Positions 5,853 to 12,606 of a DNA stretch of 13,291 nucleotides are shown here, piece after piece. The notes under the pieces are model-generated. The model ran no database searches and had not been told where the DNA came from. It saw nothing but the letters and a program-made list of their open reading frames with translations. The position numbers were made by a program, and so were the translations under genes. How positions within the stretch are numbered: position 1 is the stretch's first letter; the number at the start of each line of letters is the position of its first letter. Source of the DNA: Haloarculaceae archaeon (lineage in GTDB: Archaea; Halobacteriota; Halobacteria; Halobacteriales; Haloarculaceae). The stretch is from assembly GCA_018609945.1 (NCBI GenBank), contig JAHENO010000014.1, positions 1-13,291 on the forward strand. Reading direction: 5' to 3'.

Positions 5853-6143
5853 ATGCTCGCGCCGTTACAGCTCGTCGACAGTTTCCTGCTCAACTACAAC
5901 GTCGGCGACGCCCTGCTCGTCGCCTTCGCGCTGGGGTTTCTGGCGACACTGCCGCTGAAGTCCTGGCGGGTGATCACGCTGCACATCCTCGCGTTCGGTC
6001 TCCTGTTCCTGGTGACGCCCGCACAGATGCTCGCCGTCGAGGCGACCGGCTCGCACTTCCTCGCCACTCCCCTCCAGTACAAGCTGCTCGGGCTGGGTCT
6101 GCTCGTCGTCGCCCCGGTGCTGTACACGACGGGGAATCGGTAG
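5853..6143 (+). CDS. Small three-helix membrane protein, function unknown
   Basis: A 96-residue hydrophobic protein that I recognise only as a small haloarchaeal membrane protein. Three membrane segments are visible at about 17-34, 39-60 and 75-91, with a short basic loop (PLKSWR, 34-39) between the first two. By the positive-inside rule that loop faces the cytoplasm, placing the N-terminus outside. No catalytic or binding motif is evident. The ATG at 5853 fits the TATA-like ctttaaag upstream and gives a normal N-terminus. It is divergent from rps24e and ends three bases from the convergent nadK stop, so it forms its own unit. Promoter, codon use and hydrophobic periodicity make it a real gene. 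Confidence 0.75.
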   Translation: MLAPLQLVDSFLLNYNVGDALLVAFALGFLATLPLKSWRVITLHILAFGLLFLVTPAQMLAVEATGSHFLATPLQYKLLGLGLLVVAPVLYTTGNR

Positions 6144-6146
6144 ACG

Positions 6147-7010
6147 CTACGAATCGAGTTTGTCCAGGGCCGCGAAGAAATCGAGCGGCGGCCCGGCGAG
6201 ATTGACCGGCGTGTCGGCTTTCGCGAGGCTGATCTCCGCCGGCAGAGTGGTCGAGTGCTGGATGCGGCCGTCGCTGATGGCGACGGCCCGGTCGGCACCC
6301 TCGACGCGGACGGACACCGTCGCGTCGGTGTCGACCACGAGCGGCGGCATCGCCGCCTCGCCACACATCTCGGTGACGAGAACCCCCCCGACGTCGGGGT
6401 GGACGAGCGGCCCGCCCTCGCTGAGATTGTACGCAGTGCTCCCGGTGGTCGTGGCCACGAGGACGCCGTCGGCGTGCCCGTCGGAGTACGGCGAGCCGTC
6501 GACGCGGACCTCGAAGTCGAGGCCGCGGCCGTGGCCCCGCTGTGGCCCCTGGACGACCACCTCGTTGAGCGCCGGCGGAAGGGTCCACCCGTCGCCCTCG
6601 GCGCGCAGCCGGTGCATCGGCCGGACATTGGCGCTGCCGGTCTCGCGGAGGCGGTCGACCTCCGCGCGGACGGCCTCGACGGCCCGCTCCGGGGGAACGA
6701 CGTTCAGAAATCCCACTTCACCGAGGTTGACGCCCATGATCGGCGTCGAACCGACCCCGCGTGCGGCAAAGAGGAACGTGCCGTCCCCGCCGACGCTGAC
6801 CGCGAGGTCACACGACGAGAGGTCCTCGACGTCCATCCCCTCCGGGGTCGGTGAGGCGGCGTCGTCCGGCCAGGCACCCTCCTCGAAGGCCTCGCGGGTC
6901 GTCCGGTCGACGGCCACCGACGCGCCCGCCGACTGGAGGTCGTCCGCGATGGCGCAGGCCAGCGAGACGGCTCTGTGGTTGTCACGCTGTGCGACGAGCC
7001 CGACCCTCAT
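6147..7010 (-). CDS. nadK: NAD kinase (ATP- or polyphosphate-dependent)
   Basis: A 287-residue enzyme that phosphorylates NAD+ to NADP+ in the cytoplasm. The diagnostic motifs are present in order: VSVGGDGTFL (GGDGT at 74-78, phosphate donor site and catalytic Asp), NLGEVGFL (95-102), LNE (148-150) and the NAD-binding segment DGVLVATTTGSTAYNLS (181-197). Length and domain order (N-terminal alpha/beta, C-terminal beta) are normal for archaeal NadK. The ATG at 7010 is chosen because the first strand MRVGLVAQRD starts there and a TATA-like cgttatgtg lies at 7034-7042; the open frame to 7190 enters a GC-rich spacer. A uspA gene lies 124 bases upstream in the same direction but the promoter between them suggests separate expression. 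Confidence 0.95.
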   Translation of the reverse strand: MRVGLVAQRDNHRAVSLACAIADDLQSAGASVAVDRTTREAFEEGAWPDDAASPTPEGMDVEDLSSCDLAVSVGGDGTFLFAARGVGSTPIMGVNLGEVGFLNVVPPERAVEAVRAEVDRLRETGSANVRPMHRLRAEGDGWTLPPALNEVVVQGPQRGHGRGLDFEVRVDGSPYSDGHADGVLVATTTGSTAYNLSEGGPLVHPDVGGVLVTEMCGEAAMPPLVVDTDATVSVRVEGADRAVAISDGRIQHSTTLPAEISLAKADTPVNLAGPPLDFFAALDKLDS

Positions 7011-7033
7011 CGGCCGGGCGTTGCCTCCCCAGG

Positions 7034-7042
7034 CACATAACG
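7034..7042 (-). promoter_or_regulatory. TATA-like element of nadK
   Basis: The minus strand reads cgttatgtg, 24-32 bases before the ATG at 7010. It lies in the 124-base spacer after uspA and favours independent transcription of nadK. The rest of that spacer is GC-rich with no visible gene. Confidence 0.45.
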
Positions 7043-7134
7043 TGGTCGTTCCGGGGCCACAGCGGCCCAGGCCCGGATGGCGGCTGGGGCTCCGGACACC
7101 CCTCGCCGGAGACAGCAGTTCCTCTGGCAGCCGG

Positions 7135-7569
7135 CTACCGGACGACCGTGACGGGAACGGGTGATCGCCTGACGATGGTTTCGGCGACACTCCCCAGCAG
7201 AACGCGCGAGACGCCCTCGCGGCCGTGGCTGCCCATGACGACGTGGTCGATGTCCGCGTCCTCGTCTTCGGCGACGGAGACGATGCACCTGTCCGGCTTG
7301 CCGGTCTCGACGAGGCGCTCGACGTCGATCCCGTGTTCGGCGGCCCTGGCCTCGACGTCGTCGAGGTGCTCCTCGGCCAGGTCCCGCTGGCTGTCGTACC
7401 ACTCCTCCGAGGCCGTCGGGATGGCCGTCTGGGCCGTGTAGCCCGCCTCGACAGGGTTGATGACGTGTAGCAGGACCATCGTGGCGTCGGGGAACTCCTC
7501 GAAGACGAACTCGCAGGCCCGCTCGGACGGTTCGGACCCGTCGACCGGGACGAGGACGCGCTCTATCAT
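7135..7569 (-). CDS. Universal stress protein, UspA family (ATP-binding type)
   Basis: A single-domain Usp protein of 144 residues, cytosolic and probably dimeric. It starts MIERVLVPVDGSEPSERA, the usual first strand and loop with the ATP-contacting Asp (D10). It ends with the nucleotide-binding signature GSHGREGVSRVLLGSVAE (G113, G116, G126, S127), the G-2x-G-9x-G-S/T pattern that separates ATP-binding members from UspA sensu stricto. Haloarchaea carry many such paralogues and the individual stress role cannot be assigned. The ATG at 7569 removes a ten-residue extension with no homology-like content. It is divergent from the S49 peptidase gene, 87 bases away, and upstream of nadK. Confidence 0.93.
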   Translation of the reverse strand: MIERVLVPVDGSEPSERACEFVFEEFPDATMVLLHVINPVEAGYTAQTAIPTASEEWYDSQRDLAEEHLDDVEARAAEHGIDVERLVETGKPDRCIVSVAEDEDADIDHVVMGSHGREGVSRVLLGSVAETIVRRSPVPVTVVR

Positions 7570-7625
7570 GGCAGACGTTGCGACCGCAGGCACCGTCAAC
7601 GTTCGGGTCCCCGGCGGAGACAGGG

Positions 7626-7635
7626 CACTTTAGTC
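7626..7635 (+). promoter_or_regulatory. TATA-like element of the S49 peptidase gene
   Basis: cactttagtc lies 22-31 bases before the ATG at 7657. A purine-rich agggggag directly before the ATG resembles a Shine-Dalgarno sequence but is only two bases from the start codon, so the TATA spacing and a leaderless transcript explain the start better. Confidence 0.45.
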
Positions 7636-7656
7636 GCCGGTGTCCCAGGGGGAGAC

Positions 7657-8646
7657 ATGCGCGTACTCAACGTGCTCGCCCGGACCGTCGTCTTCCTCGG
7701 AATCGTGGCCGTCGTCGCCGTCGCCGGCTGGTTCGTGTTCGTCGAGTTCCCGGCCTCGATCACCGACCTCGTGGGCGTCCTGCTCGTCGGCCTGCTCGTG
7801 CTCGTCGGGGCCAGAATCGCCGGCAACGCTGCCGGGTCGCTGGCCCCCGGGTACAACGTCGCGGAGGTGGCCGTCGAGGGACCGATCACCCGCGACGGCG
7901 GCGGTGGGCCGCTCTCGAACGCGCCGATCGGGGCCGCCGCCGAGGAGATCGTCGAGCAGATCGAGCGCGCCGACGAGAACCGCGGCGTCGAGGCGCTGCT
8001 CGTCCGGCTGAACACTCCCGGCGGGGAGATCGTCCCGAGCCAGGACATCCGGCTGGCCGCCGAGCGCTTCGACGGACCGACAATCGCCTACGCGACGGAC
8101 GTCTGTGCCAGTGGCGGCTACGAGATCGCCGCCGGGTGCGACGAACTCTGGGCCCGCGAGGGGTCGATCGTGGGGTCGATCGGCGTCGTCGGCTCGCGGG
8201 TGAACGTGGCCGACCTGGCCGACCGGCTGGGCGTCAGCTACGAGCAGTTCACTGCCGGCGAGTACAAGGACGCCGGGACTCCGCTGAAGGAACTCGAGGC
8301 GGACGAGCGCGAGTACCTCCAGGGCATCGTCGACGACTACTACGACCAGTTCGTCGCCGACGTCGTCGAGGGCCGCGACCTCGACGCAGAAACTGTCCGG
8401 GACACCGAAGCGCGCGTCTATCTGGGCGAGCAGGCCCTCGACGTGGGACTGGTCGACGAACTCGGCACCCGCGAGGACGTCACCGACCGCGTCGAGCAGG
8501 GACTCGGTAAAGAGGTGACAATCGAGGAGTTCGAACCCCAGCGGGGGCTGGCCAGCCGCCTCCAGCGCGGCGCCGGACGGGTCGCGTACGCCTTCGGCGC
8601 CGGACTCGCGAGCGTGGTCGTCGACGACGACTTTTCGGTTCGCTAG
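7657..8646 (+). CDS. sppA: S49-family signal peptide peptidase (SppA-like membrane protease)
   Basis: A membrane-anchored serine protease of 329 residues, expected to cut remnant signal peptides or membrane-protein fragments. Two hydrophobic segments at about 9-31 and 34-55 anchor it. The peptidase domain spans about 68-290. LLVRLNTPGGEIVPSQ (114-129) is the oxyanion-hole region. S152 in CASGGYEIAAG is the nucleophile. K204 in AGEYKDAGTPLK is the general base. GSIGVVGS (173-180) precedes the partner loop. Length is that of short, single-domain SppA proteins, which act as oligomers. The C-terminal 40 residues form a basic then hydrophobic tail. The ATG at 7657 fits the TATA-like element. It is divergent from uspA and convergent with the UbiA gene, sharing a CTAG at the two stop codons. 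Confidence 0.94.
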   Translation: MRVLNVLARTVVFLGIVAVVAVAGWFVFVEFPASITDLVGVLLVGLLVLVGARIAGNAAGSLAPGYNVAEVAVEGPITRDGGGGPLSNAPIGAAAEEIVEQIERADENRGVEALLVRLNTPGGEIVPSQDIRLAAERFDGPTIAYATDVCASGGYEIAAGCDELWAREGSIVGSIGVVGSRVNVADLADRLGVSYEQFTAGEYKDAGTPLKELEADEREYLQGIVDDYYDQFVADVVEGRDLDAETVRDTEARVYLGEQALDVGLVDELGTREDVTDRVEQGLGKEVTIEEFEPQRGLASRLQRGAGRVAYAFGAGLASVVVDDDFSVR

Positions 8647-9497
8647 GCCAGCGGCCGGAACCACACCGCAGCCACCAGCACCGCCAGAAAGACGTACGAG
8701 CCCCGGATCAACAGCCTCGTCGCGGTCTCTGGTTCGGCCCGCCACGCGGTCGCGGCGACGGCGCCGAAAGCGAGGGCCGCCAGCCCGGCGGTGGGCGGAA
8801 TCCCCGGCAGCACGAGCGCGAGCGAGACGACTGCGACCATGCCGGCGAGCATCAGCCCGAAGGCGGTCAGGCGGGCACGCGCCGGGCCGAGGACGACCGC
8901 CACCGTCCGCTTGTCGATGGAGCGGTCGTAGTGGTAGTCCTGGGCGTCGTCGATCACCTTGATTCCCGAGAGGATAGTCACGAACACGGCCGCGAGCGCC
9001 ACCACCGTCGGCGCGAGCGCCGTCGCCTGGACGTAGTAGCCACCGAGGAGCGCGAACCCGATCCCGAGGGGGTAGCCGACAGTGGCGCCGACGGGGTTGG
9101 TGTCCAGTTGTGGCGCGTGGTTGACGGCGATGAGCCACCCCGGCAGCGTCAGCAGACCGGCCCACACGTCCACGAGAGCGACGATGGCGGCCAGACACGC
9201 GAAAAACGCCAGCGACGAGCCGGCGAGTGCGAGCCGACAGCCACCCGCCGTGAGGGGATGGTCGTCGTCCTCGCCGCGGACGTGGAAGTCGACGTAGCCG
9301 TCGGTGACGTGCGCGGTGTAGAGGGCGAAGAAGGCGGCCGTCGCGTGCAGCGTTGCCAGCCCGACGGCGGAGAGCCCGCCGAGGACGGCCCCGAACCAGG
9401 AGGTCGCGAGGGGCGGGAGCATGAACACGGGGTGGACCTGCGACGCCAGGGCCCGGATCGCCCCAACCGGGCCAGGGTCGTGACGGGCGACTGCCAT
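8643..9497 (-). CDS. UbiA-family prenyltransferase
   Basis: A polytopic membrane prenyltransferase of 284 residues, with seven to nine hydrophobic segments across its length. The second aspartate motif is clear: KVIDDAQDYHYDRSIDKRT (180-198), which binds Mg2+-diphosphate. The first motif, in YTAHVTDGYVDFHVRG (60-75), keeps D66 and D70 but has Thr in place of the usual Asn and an acidic EDDDHP extension, so it is a divergent member. Possible roles are lipid, quinone or carotenoid prenylation; nothing nearby selects one. Digeranylgeranylglyceryl phosphate synthase and menaquinone MenA are less likely given the first motif. The ATG at 9497 fits a TATA-like ctttttttg at 9521-9529; the frame open to 9566 passes through that promoter. 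It is probably monocistronic. Confidence 0.88.
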   Translation of the reverse strand: MAVARHDPGPVGAIRALASQVHPVFMLPPLATSWFGAVLGGLSAVGLATLHATAAFFALYTAHVTDGYVDFHVRGEDDDHPLTAGGCRLALAGSSLAFFACLAAIVALVDVWAGLLTLPGWLIAVNHAPQLDTNPVGATVGYPLGIGFALLGGYYVQATALAPTVVALAAVFVTILSGIKVIDDAQDYHYDRSIDKRTVAVVLGPARARLTAFGLMLAGMVAVVSLALVLPGIPPTAGLAALAFGAVAATAWRAEPETATRLLIRGSYVFLAVLVAAVWFRPLA

Positions 9498-9520
9498 AGG
9501 TACCCGGTCGGCCGGTGGCG

Positions 9521-9529
9521 CAAAAAAAG
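9521..9529 (-). promoter_or_regulatory. A/T-tract promoter of the UbiA gene
   Basis: The minus strand reads ctttttttg, 24-32 bases before the ATG at 9497, with a second A/T tract (agtttttcc, 9534-9542) just upstream. Position fits a TATA box. The rest of the 107-base gap to the next gene shows nothing else. Confidence 0.45.
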
Positions 9530-9604
9530 CGAGGGAAAAACTGTTTGGCCACCTCGCGGACGCCACGACGGGGCCCGGCCGCTCACTCTCGACCGTCTAG
9601 CTGG

Positions 9605-9994
9605 TCACTGCCAGCGTGACTGGTCGAAGACGACCGCCGAGACGCGCGAGGCGAGGTCGCGGGCCGCCCCTTCGGTAGCGGCGTGGAGGTCCCCCGAGAC
9701 GGGGCCGACCTCGCCGCCGATGCCCTCGGATTCGGAGACGGGATCGGCCCGCAGGCCGGCCCCGCCGGCCGTCGGGTAGGAGCGCCACTCCCGGACCCGC
9801 CGGCGTAGCGTCGCCAGCGCGTCGGGCGCGAGTTCCGTCCTGAGGTGGCCGAGGTCGTACCGGACGATGAACCCACGGCGGGCGTCCCGGACCGCGATCA
9901 CGGGCTGGCCGCGCTCGGCACACTCGGCCCAGAGGACACGGCGTTGCTCGCGCGTGCCGTAGACCGGAACGTGGTGGGGCGAGAGTTGGTCCAT
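9605..9994 (-). CDS. Haloarchaeal protein of unknown function, 129 residues
   Basis: I do not recognise the family. The protein is soluble and charged. Residues 8-57 look like a compact alpha/beta unit: HVPVYGTREQRRVLWAECAE, then PVIAVRDARRGFIVRYDLGH, with many Arg residues. Residues 72-100 are Gly/Ser/Pro-rich and probably disordered. The C-terminus (GAARDLASRVSAVVFDQSRW) is a short helix. The ATG at 9994 is favoured over the open frame to 10123 because that extension runs across the divergent promoter. A TATA-like gtcaatagg lies at 10019-10027 on the minus strand, 25-33 bases upstream. It is divergent from the histidine kinase gene, with 122 bases between them, so shared regulation is possible. 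No signal peptide or membrane segment. Confidence 0.7.
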   Translation of the reverse strand: MDQLSPHHVPVYGTREQRRVLWAECAERGQPVIAVRDARRGFIVRYDLGHLRTELAPDALATLRRRVREWRSYPTAGGAGLRADPVSESEGIGGEVGPVSGDLHAATEGAARDLASRVSAVVFDQSRWQ

Positions 9995-10116
9995 ACCCGA
10001 CACTCGGGGCCGGGGGCCTATTGACCTGTCGAACCCCGCTTTCCAGGGGGGCCGAAATCGACTGGGGGATTCATGAGAGACGAGCAACAACTCCACGACC
10101 AGGACCCGTCGAAACG

Positions 10117-11988
10117 ATGGCATCCCAGGACCCGGACCTGCGAACGGTACTCGAACGCGTCGGTGACCTCGCGTTCACCGTCGACGGGGAAGGCCGGTAC
10201 GACCTCGTGACCGACTCCCTGGCGTCGTTCCACGGGAGAGCGCCCGGGGACCTGGCCGGCGAGGAGAGTCGTCTGGCCGAGCACCTCCGCAAGACGGACC
10301 GCTGGGCGGCCTTCCGAGAACTGGTCGCAGGCGAGCGCGACGACGTACGCACGGAGATGGCGTTCGACCACGCCGACAGCGGGCGTCAGGTCCTAGACCT
10401 CCGGCTGAGCAGACACGCCGTCGACGGCGAGTTCGACTCCGTCGTGGCCGTCGGGCGGGACGTCACCGCCGACAGGCGTCGGCGGACCGCGCTGGAGGCG
10501 CTGCACGACGTCGCCACGTCCATCCAGACCGAGGACACCGTCGAGGGCGTCTGCGAGCGGACGGTCAGGGCGGCCGAGACGATCCTCGATTTCGACAGCT
10601 GCGTGGTCTTCCGCCCGGAGGGCGACCGGATGGGGATCGTCGCCAAGTCCGAGGAGTTCCCGGCCGAGGGGATCGAATCGCTCCCGATCGAGGGGAGTGT
10701 CGCCGGCCAGACCTACCGGACGGGCGAGCCGTGTATCGTCGACGACGCGTCCACGCACCCGGTTGCGAATCCCCAGGGTCCCTACGAGAGCGGACTCAGC
10801 GTTCCCATCGGGGAGCACGGCGTCTGCCAGATGATCGCGACCGAACCCCGTGCCTTCGATTCCCGGGACCAGGAGTTCGCCGAGCTGCTGGTCAGTCACG
10901 CCGAAAGCGCCATCGACCGCATCGAACGCGAACGGGACCTGCGGATGTACGAGGCCATCGTCGAGGCAGTCGACGACGCCGTCTACGTGGTTGACGACGA
11001 TCGGTGCGTCGAGTTCGTCAACGACAGCTACCTCGAGATGAAAGGCATCGACCGGTCGGATGTCCTCGGGACGCAGATCACTGAGTGGGGCAAAGACGCG
11101 GATATCGAACGGATCGTCGAACAGGTCGAACGGATCCGGCGCGGGGAGCGCGACATGGTCAAGGTCGACTACGAATTCCGGACGGTCGATGGCGACGCTA
11201 TCCCTGCCGAACTCCGGATCACGCCGCTTTCCTTCCCGGACGGCGAACGTGGACGCGTCGGAATCATCCGCGACATCTCCGAACGGAAACGCTACGAGCG
11301 ACGCCTCGAAGAGCAGGCCGAGCAACTCGAGGCACTCAACCGCATCGTCCGCCACGACATCAGCAACGACATGAACGTCGTGCTCGAGATGACCAAGGCC
11401 GTCCGTGAGCGTCTGGAGGACGAGCACCTGGCCGGACGCCTAGATCGCGTGCTGGCGGCGACCAGACACACCATCGAACTGACCCAGTCGGTGCGCGACC
11501 TGATGGAGACGATGCTCGCAGAGGACCGCGAGCGCCGTCCGGTATCGCTCCGGCGGACGCTCGAGGCGGAGATCGACGACATCGCCGGGGGGGCAGACGC
11601 AGACATCCGCGTCGAGGGATCGATCCCGAGCGTGTCGGTGCTCGCGGACGGCCTGCTGTCCTCGGTGTTCCGGAACCTCCTGGCCAACGCCGTCCAGCAC
11701 AACGACGCCCCGGAGCCCGAGGTGATCGTCGCCGCGGAGACCGGCGGCGGCGACGTCCGGGTCAGCGTCGCCGACAACGGGCCCGGCATCCCCGACGAGC
11801 GCAAGGACGAGATCTTCGGCAAGGGCGAGGCCGGCCTCGACAGCGAGGGCACCGGTATCGGGCTGTACCTCGTCCAGACGCTGGTCGACAGTTACGGCGG
11901 CAGCGTCCGCGTCGAGGACCGCGAGACCGACAGGGGGTCGGTGTTCGTCGTCGAACTGGAGCGAGCAGGCGCGGACTCGGGTCACTAG
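10117..11988 (+). CDS. Soluble sensor histidine kinase, PAS-GAF-PAS-HisKA-HATPase
   Basis: A 623-residue cytosolic sensor kinase. No membrane segment is visible. Residues about 8-120 form a PAS-like domain ending RDVTADRRRR. About 125-270 form a GAF domain (CVVFRPEGDRMGIVA, then SGLSVPIGEHG). About 275-395 form a second PAS with the usual ending IIRDISERKRYE. The kinase core follows: H-box LNRIVRHDISNDMN with phospho-acceptor H413, N-box FRNLLANAVQHND (518-530), G1 DNGPGIP (553-559) and G2 GTGIGLYLV (578-586). The N- and G-boxes are intact, so it should bind ATP. It has no receiver domain and no response-regulator gene is in view, so it is an orphan kinase whose partner lies elsewhere. The ATG at 10117 removes a TTG-initiated extension. 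A possible upstream promoter is near 10016-10025; the ligand is unknown. Confidence 0.93.
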   Translation: MASQDPDLRTVLERVGDLAFTVDGEGRYDLVTDSLASFHGRAPGDLAGEESRLAEHLRKTDRWAAFRELVAGERDDVRTEMAFDHADSGRQVLDLRLSRHAVDGEFDSVVAVGRDVTADRRRRTALEALHDVATSIQTEDTVEGVCERTVRAAETILDFDSCVVFRPEGDRMGIVAKSEEFPAEGIESLPIEGSVAGQTYRTGEPCIVDDASTHPVANPQGPYESGLSVPIGEHGVCQMIATEPRAFDSRDQEFAELLVSHAESAIDRIERERDLRMYEAIVEAVDDAVYVVDDDRCVEFVNDSYLEMKGIDRSDVLGTQITEWGKDADIERIVEQVERIRRGERDMVKVDYEFRTVDGDAIPAELRITPLSFPDGERGRVGIIRDISERKRYERRLEEQAEQLEALNRIVRHDISNDMNVVLEMTKAVRERLEDEHLAGRLDRVLAATRHTIELTQSVRDLMETMLAEDRERRPVSLRRTLEAEIDDIAGGADADIRVEGSIPSVSVLADGLLSSVFRNLLANAVQHNDAPEPEVIVAAETGGGDVRVSVADNGPGIPDERKDEIFGKGEAGLDSEGTGIGLYLVQTLVDSYGGSVRVEDRETDRGSVFVVELERAGADSGH

Positions 11989-12018
11989 CCGGCGTCGATC
12001 CGTTCAGTCGCGGCGGAA

Positions 12019-12025
12019 TTTTATA
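12019..12025 (+). promoter_or_regulatory. Strong TATA box of the 4-TM protein gene
   Basis: ttttata centred about 28 bases before the ATG at 12050, preceded by ggcggaa. It is the clearest TATA box in the window and decides the start: the upstream GTG at 12035 would leave only about 10 bases to the TATA box. Confidence 0.7.
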
Positions 12026-12049
12026 CGCCCCAGTGTGCAATCACATCAC

Positions 12050-12556
12050 ATGGATGAAGCCACAGCGGACGAGGAGGCCTCAGCGACCACGCGGATCGCA
12101 CTCGACAACTGGATGATCTACGGGCTGTTCGGTGGGCTCACGCTGGCAGGCGTGGCTATCTCGATGGATCTCTTCGGGGCGGGCGCCATGGCGGCGCCGG
12201 CCGAGTCACCGACCGAGGGGACGGTCACGCTAGCGGTCCCGCTGTTCGTCTACGTCTACGCGTCGCTCGGCGCGCTCGGGTACATCTTCACGAAGTTGAT
12301 GGCGGGCCTCGAGGACTACGACGAACCGGGCGAGATCAGGGAGATGGTCGAGATGGGGATGCGGATCCCGGCCGCGTGGGTCCTCGGGGCCGGGTTCTAC
12401 GTCATTCTCCTCCAGGCCGGAAGTGATCCAGCCGACGCACCCGGGTTGTTCGCCGCCACCGCGTTCCTCGTCGGCCTCTATATCAACGTCGCAATCAAGT
12501 CGCTGGGGTCGCTCGCCGACCGTATGCTGGGCCGGGGTGGGAAAGGGGAAGGATAG
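12050..12556 (+). CDS. Four-helix membrane protein of unknown function
   Basis: A 168-residue integral membrane protein; I do not recognise a named family. An acidic N-terminus (MDEATADEEASATTR) precedes four hydrophobic segments at about 22-45, 62-84, 106-124 and 131-152. A charged loop between the second and third (GLEDYDEPGEIREMVEMGMR, 86-105) may be an amphipathic interfacial helix. The last 16 residues are basic and Gly-rich. No catalytic residues stand out. The start is the ATG at 12050, set by the strong TATA box; a GTG at 12035 in the same frame is less likely. It follows the histidine kinase on the same strand after 61 bases but has its own promoter, so a functional link is only possible. 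It converges on the aminotransferase gene. Confidence 0.75.
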   Translation: MDEATADEEASATTRIALDNWMIYGLFGGLTLAGVAISMDLFGAGAMAAPAESPTEGTVTLAVPLFVYVYASLGALGYIFTKLMAGLEDYDEPGEIREMVEMGMRIPAAWVLGAGFYVILLQAGSDPADAPGLFAATAFLVGLYINVAIKSLGSLADRMLGRGGKGEG

Positions 12557-12606
12557 CCCGGGGCGAACGGGACCGTCATCTCGGCACCAACGCGGACTGG
12601 ATGGCG

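Noticed and set aside
7647..7654. Shine-Dalgarno-like agggggag before the S49 peptidase
   Set aside because: It ends only two bases before the ATG, and a TATA-like element is spaced for a leaderless transcript.
7578..9552. Two long open frames (310 codons on plus, 640 codons on minus)
   Set aside because: Both are Arg/Gly/Asp-rich shadows of the S49 peptidase and UbiA genes, which carry intact catalytic motifs.
10393..11427. Minus-strand open frame of 344 codons inside the histidine kinase
   Set aside because: It is antisense to GAF and PAS domains of the kinase, has no recognisable domain and no promoter.
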